NCBI GenBank assembly: GCA_000149265.1
Contig: CH003163.1
Span: 994,133 to 1,058,132, forward strand
Direction: 5' to 3'
From: Ciona savignyi
Lineage: Eukaryota > Chordata > Ascidiacea > Phlebobranchia > Cionidae
Length of the DNA stretch: 64,000 bases
The notes under the pieces were generated by a model, which was given only the letters and a program-made list of their open reading frames with translations, ran no database searches and was not told where the DNA came from. Below are positions 1 to 12,541 of the stretch, one piece after another. The first letter of the stretch is position 1. Each line of letters opens with the position of its first letter. Both the position numbers and the translations under genes were made by a program.

Positions 1-1988
1 TTGTTTAATATCCTGTTTGAAATTTATATAAAGCAAAAAATAAGATTAAAAAGGATTGAAATTTTAACAATGTGGAAAATGATGTTAAACATTCTTTAAA
101 AACGATTAAAATTTGAAATGACGCCAAGGCAACCCTGAACATTGATACCTTTGCCCCGCATGACAAGGAAGAGTTAATTATAGCCTAAATCGATAGTTGA
201 GAAAGGGATCTCACGCCTCGCCCATATTTATTCGAGAGGACGATCATTATGTTAACAGTGATTTTACGGCAGAAAGATGTCACATCATGTCAACGTCTGA
301 CTGGAAATATCTGACATGTTTAAGCAACGCTTTGATGACAAAGGAGAGCAAATTTTCCAGTAAACATGACTGGGGTTTGACTGACATGTAAGGCAACGAC
401 GGAACGCGGTAAAACCCGCGTTCTATTTGCCGGGCTGATGAAAGCTATTGTATTTTATTTGGGAAACGGGGCAATAATCGCTGTAACACCACTTCGGCTC
501 TTTACTTGAATAGACTCCCACGCGTACATAGAATAATCATTTCGTTACCAGCAAAACGCACCTCTGGAAGCGTCCAGCTCATCACGATCTCTTATTTACT
601 CGGCAAATACTTGACATAAGCGAAGGCATACCGTACCCACTTTCCCGATTTAAATCACAGGCGGCACACAAATAGCCAGGATTCCAATGCGGGGATGAAC
701 ATAAGTTGTCTTGATGTTTGCTTCTGGTGACAAGTCAAAATAACAAATTGTAATTCACGTAATGGAAGAACTTAATAGCTCTCAAATAAAACATGTCGCT
801 ATATGTGTATAGGTAAACGACGTAAAGTATTTAAACTAATGTGTAAAGAGCAATTATCAATCACATTAAAAATGTTAAGTGTCGTTCAAAGTTGTTGCCT
901 CGTTGAAAAGAGCTTAGCAACAAGTAAACACAATTACTAATTATTGTCCTTGACATATCCCAGTGTCGTAAAGGCTTTATTTTTACAAGTTCGTCGATTA
1001 AGTAAATCGCCCTATTCGCACGCTCAGTTTTTATCATAATCCCTACTTTATATTCGGTAGACGGGGACAAAGAAACTACGACTGTCTTCCGTATAAAACC
1101 CAGAATCTTATGGTTATCTTATGAATTACACATAACGGAAGCGCATCTTATGTGGTGGCTGCTTCGACCTAATAGCTTGCATTAAATCATCACATATAGT
1201 CACAAGCATAATACGATATAGCGACTATGATACTCGTCCAATAATAAATTGGTGATTTAGGTATGTTTCTTTAGCGTTTTCGTTTAAATTTCCAGACAGT
1301 TTCAGACACCACAGACTGTAGATGAAAGCTGTTTTTACATCCAATCCCGTCCAATCCAATCTGATACGGCCGTCATTTTAACCAATCGATGAATGTGAAA
1401 ATATGATGATTGTTTATTTGACCTGCGACGCGAGGGGCGTTACCGCTTCCTGCCTGTCTGCTCACAGTCGGCATTATGATGTCATATAACGATTGATGCG
1501 CACCGAAGTGGTTACAATCGGGGGCCAAATTATACCGCGATTTTCACATTCTTTTCACGTCGCCCTCTCCTTTACTTTGCATGTATATCGAAAATGAATT
1601 CCTTTCCGGGTAAGTTGTATTTTTTAGAAATGGACAAGAATAAATAGAACGATATAAAACGATAGAAAAGAAATGAATATGCAGTCAGCCAACGGGAAGT
1701 CATGTATAAATGTGTCAAACAAAACGTTTTTTTGCAATAAAGCACCGACGCACCTTGACTTTTGTTGGGTGTGTAAAAGGCTGTACTATGACGCTTATAA
1801 GACGCTAAAAACACTATATTTATATATACGAACATTATTGCACTCTGAACGGACGGTCAAAAGTCACTTTCTTTGTCTCGGCGGATACATCCGCGCTTAG
1901 CAAGGCAATGCCGATCCTCCGTCGCCGCCATCTTCCTTTCACGACTTGATATCCGACTGAATATTTACCCACGTGACCAGGTCGCAAA
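1..1988. other. Intergenic DNA downstream of the FGF gene
   Basis: No gene was recognised on either strand. Open frames here are short and show no family motif or consistent splice pattern. The stretch is rich in CpG, like the rest of the first 21 kb, and lies 3' of the minus-strand FGF gene, so part of it should be that gene's 3' UTR. I did not find a convincing polyadenylation signal to mark its end. Confidence 0.5.
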
Positions 1989-4900
1989 TCACGTGTTAAC
2001 GCTGTTCCTGTTTCGCATGCGTGTCCTTCGTCTTCGCCCACGCTTCCTTAGCGAAGATTTTCGCTTTTTGTTTCGTTTTTTCGTACCGTGGCGCCTTCCC
2101 GCGTGCCTCGATTCCGTAGTTCGCACAGCTGACGGAAACGTCGGAAGTCCGCTGACATTCCTTACCAGACCGGCGAAAGGTCGTGCTGTGGGCAAGTGCG
2201 GGCGAGTGGTCGCTTGTATGTCAAAGTCTGTGTCCATTACGTTTGTAGGCACCGTTGGCATTGGCTTCTTTCTCACTCTTCGCAGTTTCTTATTCTTTCG
2301 TTTCCGTTTGTTACGCTTTCGCTGTCCGCGGTAACGCACCTGAACTCTGGTGCTCCAATCGGGTGGACCGGTGGCCGAAACAGTGGGCGCGTGTGCCGGG
2401 ATCGTTACGTCCAGTGATAGTTGTCTTTGCACATCGGAGAGCACCGAACGTCTTCGGGCCATTTCCGCCTCGACGTCCGGCGGAAGGGACGGAGAATTCG
2501 CATCGGGAAACATTACCTCCCCCGCGGACGGTGAGTCTCTCATGAGCCTGTTCGAGCCCGTAAAGGCTCTGGAATGTTTTCTGCGAGGGTGTCCCCTGAT
2601 TTGTTTAATCATCGCCCTTGCAATCTCGCCAAACCGTGAGTCGTCGGTAACTGGCGCTCCCGAGGGGTAGCCGAAAGTTTCAATGGGTCGTTTCAAGAAC
2701 ATGGTCTCGACCTGACCCAGTTTGGTGGTAGGTCCCTTCTTTGGTCGCCCGTGTGAGTTGAACGCGACGTACCACTTCGGGTGGGCGACGTTGGTGAAAT
2801 AATCGAACAGATTTGGCATCATTAGGTCATTAAATTGGCACTTCAAGTCGTGCTTCGCGCGCCTGAGAACCTGGAAATCAAATTAACAACGTTAAAACCC
2901 AGATAGCGAATACTTTATAATAGAAAAATGTGCTTTATTTGCTGTTGTCTGTCGAGAAGTGACTCGGTCACTTGCTGGACAATGAACACCTTAACGTTGG
3001 TGTGTGCAATATGATTAACAATAGAGGTAATGACGTCATAAATACGCGGTTTGTGAGCAAGGATCAACAGCGAAGCAGTCGGCGATGCGTTTCCGTCGTG
3101 AATCATTTCAACCGAAAGATAACAAACTGTACGAAAGGCGACGCGGCGCGACGTTGGGGGAACAAATACGAAATGAATCACACTTCGCAGGAAGTTCCCA
3201 GGTAATTGACTTCGTCGGGAGCGTACGAATGTGTTTACGTAAGGCCTGGAATTCCGTCGAGTCAGCACTCGAGTCTGCAAAAGAAACTGCAGGCGATATC
3301 GCCGACCCTCCGTGCTATGATAACGCCGGCCGCCTCGTGTAATTCGGCGGTCTTTAAACAACAAGGCGGCACAGGTGAGTGTAAACCGAAAGCGTTCGGT
3401 CTTAGCAGCGGCTTCACGAAAAGAAAACAAGCGTAAGTATTGCTCGACAGGCCCTTTTGATTTCTGTTGATAATGAGCTGGGAATGTGAAACTTGTGAAA
3501 ATAAAAAAAAAAAGAATGAAATTGCGGGGAAGCTTTCATTTCGAGAACTGAGTTTAATCTGGTACGGGACGTGATAGTTTACGTTTGCCGAGTTTATATT
3601 TAGAACTGAGGGGTTCTTAGCCGTCGTACGGCGGCTACTGTCGCCACTCGAATTCCATGCTCGGTTTCACGTCTGAGACCACGTGACCCTTGGCTTGAGC
3701 GCCGCACATTGCTTGGCTTCAGAGAAAAATATTCACGGCATCGCGAAATGCCATCTATAAACCGCCCTCCAAAGCCACCGTCAGAATGTTTGTTTTGGTC
3801 CAAAGAGTTAACACGGCGTTTACCGGAAGGCCGGCACGAGCTACCCGGCTTCGAGGCGCTGGAAATGATTTAATTGTCACAAACACGCTATTCACATTAA
3901 CACCGTAGATCCCCATTCCAAGGAATATAATGCGTCCGATAGTTACTGGTTAAACGGGTATTTTTGAGGTTTTGCTGGTAGTTTAGAGCATATGGCGGAT
4001 TATAGAGCATATATATAGCTCAGCTGTGTACCGACTCTAAACCGACAATAAATAAGACTACAATTGCATAAATAAAGACTTTACATTGGCCTAGTGCACT
4101 GCGACCTGCTAAATCAAGTTGCATTCCAATACGATATGTGTTTACAATACATTTTAAAACTGTGGTTTGTTGTCGCACGAGAAGAGATTCGTGCAGACGC
4201 TATCGGGAGCCGCATCGAACACCGCCGAATATCTACTCCGTGTCTCCCGTCGGGCGCATTCAAAGGTCCCAAGGTGTTTATTTTGACATTCGACAAGGCA
4301 GTGTTGTGTATAGAATGGAAATAGGCGAAGACAACAACATATTTATTCCAAAGCATAGTGGGCACGCGGCAAGAATTCATACGCCTTATACGGCTAAGGA
4401 GCGACCGTCACGCAGGCGAACCACAATGAGAATGGGAGGTACGTTTTGGATACCGTTGAACAAAGGGCGAGGTTTTTTTATACCCCTAAATAAACCACCC
4501 CTTTAATTTCCACGTGAGTGGTTTAATACCTTTACGTCATTTACCCACACACGTGTTTCTGTGATCCGGAGAATCGAGCAATGCAGTTTATTAAGATTTC
4601 TATATTTTAGTGTCCATTTTATGGGTGGGTGGTCCTTGTTATATAACAATCGTGTGGGTTGTACAATAAATTCGGGATCACTTAGCCACCTGACGTTTTA
4701 AAGACACTACAGGTTTCTCAGTCACGAAACTGTTATAAAACAATTCAACTGAAAATATTGCAAAAGCCAATATAACGTTTAAGCAAAAAATACGCTTCTT
4801 CCCGCATTGAAACATTGAAAATGTCTCACCACGATAAGATCTATCCAGTTCACTTGTGCTATATTACAACTGAATTTTAAAGCCAATAACAATTTACATT

Positions 4901-7900
4901 TTGAGAAAAACACTGTTTTGAAAATTGTTTAATGTAAACATTCCGAAACGACTTAAAATAAAATGTGTTGGGTTTGTTTTTAGATAAAACTAATTGGATA
5001 TATTTTAAATAAAAGGAATCTCAAGTAATTCTGAAAGCGTACCTTGCCCACAAGTCGCCCTTTTCGATTCATACAGAGAACTCGACCAGTTTCGACCCCT
5101 TGGATCATGATTCGACCGCCAAATGAAGTAGAAAGGATTGCCATTTTAGCTGCAGGAAATTGTACATTTTAGCACTGCAACACTGGTTCGGAAATAAACA
5201 AAAACATGACATAAACAAAAGTTGACCTAAGCGATAATTCAAGCTAATATTTGAATCAGGAATGGTGATGCCACTTGGTGGATTAGATTTACTCTATTAA
5301 AAAAGACATTGAACTTTGCCCAAACAACATAACGAAGATTTTTAAGGCCGGAGGGAAAAAATTACCGCTACATAAAAACGCTCGTAGAGCAAATTTTAGT
5401 ATTTTCTATATTATGAACGGTTTTCACCGTGGGGTTGCCTACGCACTACACCAAATAGCATGTGTCGTATAATGTATTTATCTTTCTATATAACTTTTCG
5501 CGGTAATGTAACTTGTTTAACTCGCGCGCCCACTGTGGCAACGTAATCTATCATCGCCGACGTCAGCACTCTTTAACCCGAGAGCCAGGGGCGGACGCGA
5601 AGTGGTCTGCAATTAATTTAGCGGTAACGGTAGCGCTGACAAACCGAAACAAATAACGCTTAGTGTTCGGGATTAATTGTGACGTTTGTGACCTCCGACT
5701 GGACGAACGGCAGTTGTTGAAATCTAAACATTTGCGACTCGCGTTAATTTTGTTGTTGTCTTCGAGTCGAGTGCGTTATGACATCGTCGTATCCATCATT
5801 ATCCCCTTCCGGGTCGCCATGCTATTGTGACGTAGATGGAAGGCGATTGTTTTCGCGCTCTTGACGGTAGCAGCATAAGTACCAGTGCAAGAAACCGTAA
5901 TCTACTTATACGGACGGGCAAGACATCACGAAGCATGTGCAAATAAGCAGAGCATGTAATGTTATAATATCCGGAAACGTAAAGGGATCATGCCACTGGT
6001 TTATTTGTACGGCGCAGCTAATCCGCTGCTCAGCAGGTGGCCTACGTGTGTTCCTATGATTAACTGTAATAAACCTACACGGGATTTGCAACAAATGTTT
6101 AGCGATTTTTTTCAACTCCAATCAATCACTATAACGCCGGTTATATTTATTGTTTGTATTAACCTGCCATCGCATGCCACCAGACTGGAAACCAATGCCC
6201 AAAATCCCGTATCCAGTATCAACATATTGTAACAGTAGCGTTAATTGTGTATAACTTACAGTATTTGTTTCCTCTCACTCCCTTCGCGTTCACCCTCTTA
6301 CCGAGTATCTGAACTCGGCTTGACGTTGCTTTGGCGTATATTTCGTAGTACCTCCGAGTCGACGCAGTAGTTTGACTTCGGCTCAAAGCCATGGTAATAT
6401 AATCTTCAATCCGCTTGTTTGAAATCTGGAAAATGGTAAATACACTGATAATTGAGCCGCAAAAACCGGTGCTGTGCAAACGACGGTAACATAGGTTTAA
6501 TTCAGCGCGTGGAAGCGAGTACTTGGCCTTTGCTGGCCTTAAAGTGCAAATTGACAGACGTGTCCGGTAGGACAATGTACAGCTTAATGCTCACGGCTCC
6601 GGCTGTTAATTACACCGCGCTTTACACAATGCAATCGGTCGTAATCTTGTGTGTTGGCTGGATATAACTTGGTGCGGAAACGTAAGCGTTTGAGGCAAGA
6701 GGCAGCGATGCGAAAATCCGACCACAACAGATTTTGGTATTGTTACAGAAATCATGTTTAATTGAGGACGCATTTTCGGTGTCAGGTGATTTTAACCGCA
6801 CCGGGTGTCGGGTTTTACCAAAACAAGTTCACTCTTAACGGCTTGAGCTCGTTAGTCACACCACGGCCATGTATTAGTGAGCTGAACGCTTGGAACAAGT
6901 GGATTCTACCGCAAGTTGATTTTCAAAATGCGCTTTACATTCTTACACGTCGTTACTGGTTAGGGTACTTGGCCTACGCGACCGAAAGAAGCGTTACGTT
7001 ACAGTACAAGCTGTGGAAGAGAACATTAACCCGCATGAATTACGCACGGTTGCAAAGCCAATTAGCGGGAAAATGACAACGATTAAGTTGGAAGCGATAA
7101 CATTTGTTTTTGGGTTTCCATCGAGTAATCGAGACGCTAAAACGCGTCATAACAGAGGCATTTCTTGCTATGTAAACCGATCGGCATTTGCAGGTGTCGT
7201 TTGGTTTTCTCTACTACTCCGCACCGTCGCCTGTATAAGGGCTACGTGTTTTGCGACTTTCTCACACGTGGCACTCTTCTCCGGACACCCGATCCTCCAG
7301 TGGCTCCCACTTGACCGCGAGTCTAGTCCGTATGTGTTCTCACGCCTTGCCCGGCACTACAGCCTCCAGTAACCCGCACCGCGCGAATTAACGTTAATGG
7401 GTGATTTATGGCGAAAACTATTTACGATTTCTTTCGGGTTTCGTCGGGAATGATACTGTCAACATTCCAGGTGAATAGCTGTTAAAGATAACGTGCCCAC
7501 TCTCATTAAGCGATTGGTCATTTAACAGATATCTAAGACCCTTCGAAAATGTCACATGGATAGAAAATGCCATAAGTAAAATTGCGATGGGTTAGGAATT
7601 AATGGGCTTTTAAAACGGAGATTTGAAGCAATACTGAGCGTTCATTGTTGGTTATATTTAGTTGTATAAGAGTCGGTATATTAGTGAGCAATCTCAAGCC
7701 CCCACCATCTGCGTAGCGGAAGCGGTTATGTTAATAAAGAGCATTTTGCCATTGATTTTTCCAATCTACCTGATGTTTAACCTTTGCTTTGAAAATGTCA
7801 GCACCTTTATGAATGCTAAGACCACCTTATTTAGCGGCGTTTACATGCTGCTGCATAATGTTTGCGAGGCCGCTGTTTCATTGGCATCCATCAAGAACAG

Positions 7901-10900
7901 ACAAAAATGTCATTAACCGCCAGTCTCGGCACCTGAGCAATTCGGTGCCGGCTTTTTAGTCAGAACAGCGCCCAGCAGTTAGCAGGTGATTGCGTGCAAA
8001 GCTACCGAGCGCTCAAGAACAATTAAAACAAGCGCTTTCCAGTAAGAACCTTGCTTTGTCTGGTTGGGAAATACGCGACGCCTCCGCCGTGTCCGGCTTC
8101 GGGCTCGGGCCCCTAAAAATAAGGCACTTTTAATTTGGAGCAACTTCAAAGGCAGCTAGTCGACCACGACAGGGGCAGGGTGCCGCTGTGTATGACCAGC
8201 GGGCCTGTGAAAAATACTGGAGTCTAAACTAATGTCATTGTGGGTGGCGATAGCGGCCCGGAAACTGTCCGGTGCCTGTACGGGACACAGTGTTTCCGAG
8301 CAATATTCGAGATGCACGATAGCATTTTTGGTCGTTTATTGTACATAACATCATTTTACGGCAATTATAGCGCATTTGGTATCTGGTAAGCAGTGAAAAA
8401 CGCTAATCCAGGCCGTTTGTTTACATGTACACACTCTCAGCAAGGCCGCAGGAACCGGCGAGCTTGTGCTTCCAGGCGTGAAAAAACACGTGGCAGAGGT
8501 TAAGCGCTTATCAAAGAATTGATCGGCGTCTAAAACGCGAAAATTGCTTTTCAATATACACTGTTGTTTACGCCGAGAGGCCTGTTTTACCGACAATAGG
8601 GTTTGTCATCAAATATGCGGACATTAGCAATTTACGCGGGTGCTTTATGGAGTTTTAAAATCCGCAAAAATGCATTCATAGATGTTATCGACAACGTGTC
8701 GTTTTATAGCTAATTAATATAGAGCGATACGTATGAAATAATTAGATCTTTGAAAAAGATAAATGCAACCAAATTTACCTTGCGGTTTAGTTTTAATTAA
8801 AATTCTTGAAAATATGCACAAAATCATGTTGACTAGAATAAGATGTTTGCGTTTGTCTTTTGGAGGTTTTGTAATCCGTGTAAAACCCGGCGGTGCTAAA
8901 ATAACAACGATGAACTAATCGGGTGAGCGGGGTTGCCGCTTCGTGCATAGTTCTATTATGTGCATGGGCGACTACAGTCAACATGTCGAAAACACCATCC
9001 GCTGCAGCAAAAGAACAAAACCTCAAATGCAGGTAAACTCCGAGGATCTAATTAACGTGCAATGCGTCAGAAAGAAACATCACGTTTAAGTGTATGTTGA
9101 TCGTGTTTTCTTTGTGACCCGTGCCATTGTGCATTGACTGCTGAAGTAAACAGGTTAAGTATAGGTCTCAAGACACTGCGACAAAACTGGGCCCATGTGT
9201 CCGTGGGAAATGATAAGCTTTAAGTAAAATGAATTGCCGGCGCTGGAATCGAATACTGACAATCGTACAGCGGCTGGACATGGGTTGTATTTACCACCCG
9301 CGGTCTGATCAACAGTAGTTTGAAATCTAAGTCCCTCTACTTGGGGTTGTAGCGTTGAATGCCACCTGACACGACAACGGTACGCCAAACAAATAGTCGA
9401 TCTAAGTCACAACCCTTTTATCGCGACACCGATCTGACACTTTTAGCGGATTTGATGTAGATCTGATACGGCTATAGGACGGTTGTCTACCATGTAGACA
9501 GCAAAGTATATAGGTTGGAATTTTAATTGAACAAATTCAATGCGGTCATGGACTTAACGAAGTTCTCACCTTTGTTAATAAAGTTCGTTCGTACGTGAAT
9601 GTTTACAAAAAACTAAAAATATTCTCAAAAATGACTTTCAACTGAAAAGATGTTTTTGTGGTGTTGTTCTTGGCCATTGGGACTTGTAAAGAACCTGACC
9701 TTTCAGTTTATTTGTCTGGAAACACTGCTATGACGTATACCAACTTTTGTAGACAAGTGTGGGAAAAGCCGGCGACCGGTCAACCCGAATCGGGTTTCAC
9801 TCGATTTTATATTGCTGCCGGACAGTAGCCGTTAGTGCAGTGTTGACACAAAGCGTTAAATTAAATTCTTGAACCGTAAACTGGCTTAGCAATGAAATCT
9901 AACCCGCTCTCCAAGCTGCAGGTATATGGCCTGACCCACGTTGGGGCCAGACATAATTAAATTCTATATTATGAAAGCCGTCGAACTCATATTTAGACAG
10001 CTAGAGGCACGCATAGTTAGGGAAACTTGCAATTTTAAGCCGTTCACGGCTAATTTGATTGAAGCGATTTTGTAACTCTACGAACGCTTGAAAAGCGGTC
10101 GAAAATTATTTTCAAAATCGTCTGGCATAATAACAAAAAGAGAAATTGCTTTTGAACTGCGAGTTTGCGGGTCTGAAAGGGCGCAGATAGTAATGCGAAA
10201 ACGTGCTCTTTGCGCAAAGAAGCTCGTCTTAAATTGATGGTCTTGAAAGGGGAAGGTGTTTCACTGAATCACCTTATCTCGGGACGTTCTGAAGAAAAGT
10301 GCTGCGTCTATTTAGAGACAGCGTAATAATCATGTGTTTTCTTAAGCGGCGTTCACCTTATGTCAGTTGCTTTGTGTTTGATGTTCCCCCTAATCTTAAC
10401 TACATCTCGTCGTCAAATCGTAGCTGAAAACCGCTCGAAATTTAAGGAGCGGTTTGATGCGGGCCAGCTTTTAGCATACGCAGCTGTGCAACTAAGGTTA
10501 TCTGAGCTTGAAGACGCTTTTTGTCATTTGTTTTCCCTTATTTGTGTATTGTATTGGTTTTCGCTATGCGACAAAATAATAAACAAGAGTCTGGGACGTG
10601 CAATTATCCGTGGCACAAATTGGTAGAAGGATTAGGACAGGCCGCGAGCGCATTATGAAAATTTTAACCTAGCCTAATGCCCTCTGTTATACATGTTTGG
10701 GTTTTCATTTTGGGAGATTTGTATATTTATAGCAATTAAACACTTTCTCAACAGTTACAACGAAACCCACTCAAACTCGATTATCAATAACACGAGCTAA
10801 ACGTTTAATAAATTAAGCAGCTGTGTACGTAAACACCTTAGATACCAAGTAATTATAACCAAACTGCCGCAACTTAAAGAAGCACAAACATGACTGTTTT

Positions 10901-12541
10901 GGAAAGCGAAACTCATATTTTATCTCGTTTATATTTTAATACGTAAGGGTAATTCATGGTCAGAAAGCGAAGTCGGAAGTAAAAAAACAGCCAGGATGGA
11001 TTACATGTAACGACTGCAAAACAAATCAGTCTTACTGTCACTTTTTTGCACAACTGTCCTCCCCGATTTGAACAAAGTTCTAATATTAACTCGAACCCCT
11101 TTTTGGCCGGCCACCTGCACTTGCTGATTAGGGTTTAGCAGAAATTGGGTGGATGTTTTCCGGGAAACTAATGTTCAAGTTATCAGTCGTACGCGTGCAA
11201 GACACACGAGACCATTGGACAAGGGGGGAGATTCAATTTGTGTTGACATGTTGCGGTATAGGGATTCGTGTACTGTCTGGCTTCGAATGATAAGCTTTTA
11301 AAATAGCTGACGAACTATGGACCTCTCGATTAAACCTCGGAAATGCGGTGTCGGTGCAGATAACCGAGTATTATTCGAAATAATCCGGGTTTGAATATGA
11401 AAACGACGCGGCCAAACACACAAGCACATAATATAAATTGCTTACACAAATAAACCTTGCCAGAATCACAATCTAATTATATGTCCAATAATACCGAAGT
11501 CGTGTTTAGCTATGGTTGGCACACACAAAACACAAAAAAACCTTGACACTACCATAACCGATCAATATTTTTTAAATACCGAATACTTATACCAAGCTAC
11601 GAAAATTATCATATGGATTAGCAAAATGTGCCGTGCGGTTTTCGTAACAACTAAACCTACGCTATTTTAAGATACAACTTATTGTAAATCGTTCGGCACG
11701 TATTCGTGAATTAGTCCCGGAAGTCTGTTGTGTATTTGCCGATTGTAAAATATCTCGACGCAAAGGAGTTTGGCGGTGTATTTGTATTACACTGATTAAA
11801 CTTATCATCGGGTTAGTTTTATTATTACTTTGAGAACTTTTTCAGTTCAGGCAACAAAATTTACCCGAGCTGACAAAACTTAGCAATACATTAAGTCAAG
11901 ATATTAGAAGTGGCTAGTTCTGCCTGCGTTTGTCGAAGTTAAACAATTGAGGCTGCGCTTTGTGTATGCGGCATTGGCACTGAGGACCCTCTATACACAG
12001 ATCCGACAAAAGTTAATTGCGGAGAACTACATCAATTAAAATTTAATCAAGCACAGACGCCAGATTTTTCGCGACCCCATATTGCAAAACAATTGCACTT
12101 GCTACACACAACAAAGCGTCTAACATCTGTGGGTATCGGGCGTCTTTCACGTTTTTGATGTACTGTGTCGCATCTCCCATTGTTCTTTGTTTTTGTTCGA
12201 ATCATCTGCTGCACTTGTCGGCGGCACAGCCATATGTGTGACGTAACAATGTGCGAACAATTAGCGCCGGAAGACGAGAGATTAAGCGGCAAAGATGGCT
12301 ACTTTGATTGATGTATCGAATCAGGCCGCAGTGGCACGTAGCCAAGAGGTTACACAACAAGCGCAGCGTTGCCGCCGTACAACAACCGAACTTGTGTTTT
12401 TTGCCGGCTAAATTATCGCCGTTCGGTTAATAATCCTGACAAGGACATGCGAATGAATAAATATTTTAAGATAAACTCCACGAAAGCAGAAAACTTACCG
12501 CGTTGGTTTCATCTCCGAAAATGATGACACACAGAAGAAAT
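1989..12541 (-). CDS. Fgf8/17/18: Fibroblast growth factor, FGF8/17/18 type (5' end not found)
   Basis: Secreted FGF ligand expected to signal through FGFR and Ras/ERK. Exons, high to low: 12499-12541 (tentative), 6260-6425, 5043-5149, 1989-2870. All junctions have AG/GT and matching phase (0, 1, 0). The 12499-12541 exon reads as a hydrophobic signal core (FLLCVIIFGDETNA). The 6260 exon has RRYYEIYAKATSSRVQILGK, the FGF8-like start of the trefoil. The 5043 exon has SFGGRIMIQGVETGRVLCMN followed by RKGRLVGK. The last exon has KWYVAFNSHGRPKKG and MFLKRP, closest to the vertebrate FGF8/17/18 pattern (WYMAF..KGRPRKG...FMKR). The tail after the core is about 230 residues and has two lysine/arginine clusters, much longer than in vertebrate FGF8. 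The first exon, with the start codon, was not located. FGF family is near certain; the subfamily rests on these motifs. Confidence 0.9.
6426..12498. other. Long intron of the FGF gene (if the 12.5-kb exon is real)
   Basis: About 6.1 kb without a recognised gene between the trefoil-start exon and the tentative signal-peptide exon. It is CpG-rich: a hand count gives 15 CpG in 10081-10320. All open frames are short and motif-free. An intron of this size in a compact genome, in a developmental signalling gene, could hold enhancers, but I identified no specific regulatory site. Confidence 0.45.

Noticed and set aside
2041..2670. Plus-strand open frames opposite the FGF last exon
   Set aside because: They are antisense shadows of the FGF coding exon.
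7924..7957. GC hairpin followed by a T run (CGGCACC...GGTGCCG then TTTTT) resembling a bacterial terminator
   Set aside because: All genes in the window are eukaryotic with introns, and the 84-aa frame before it has no support; treated as a chance palindrome.
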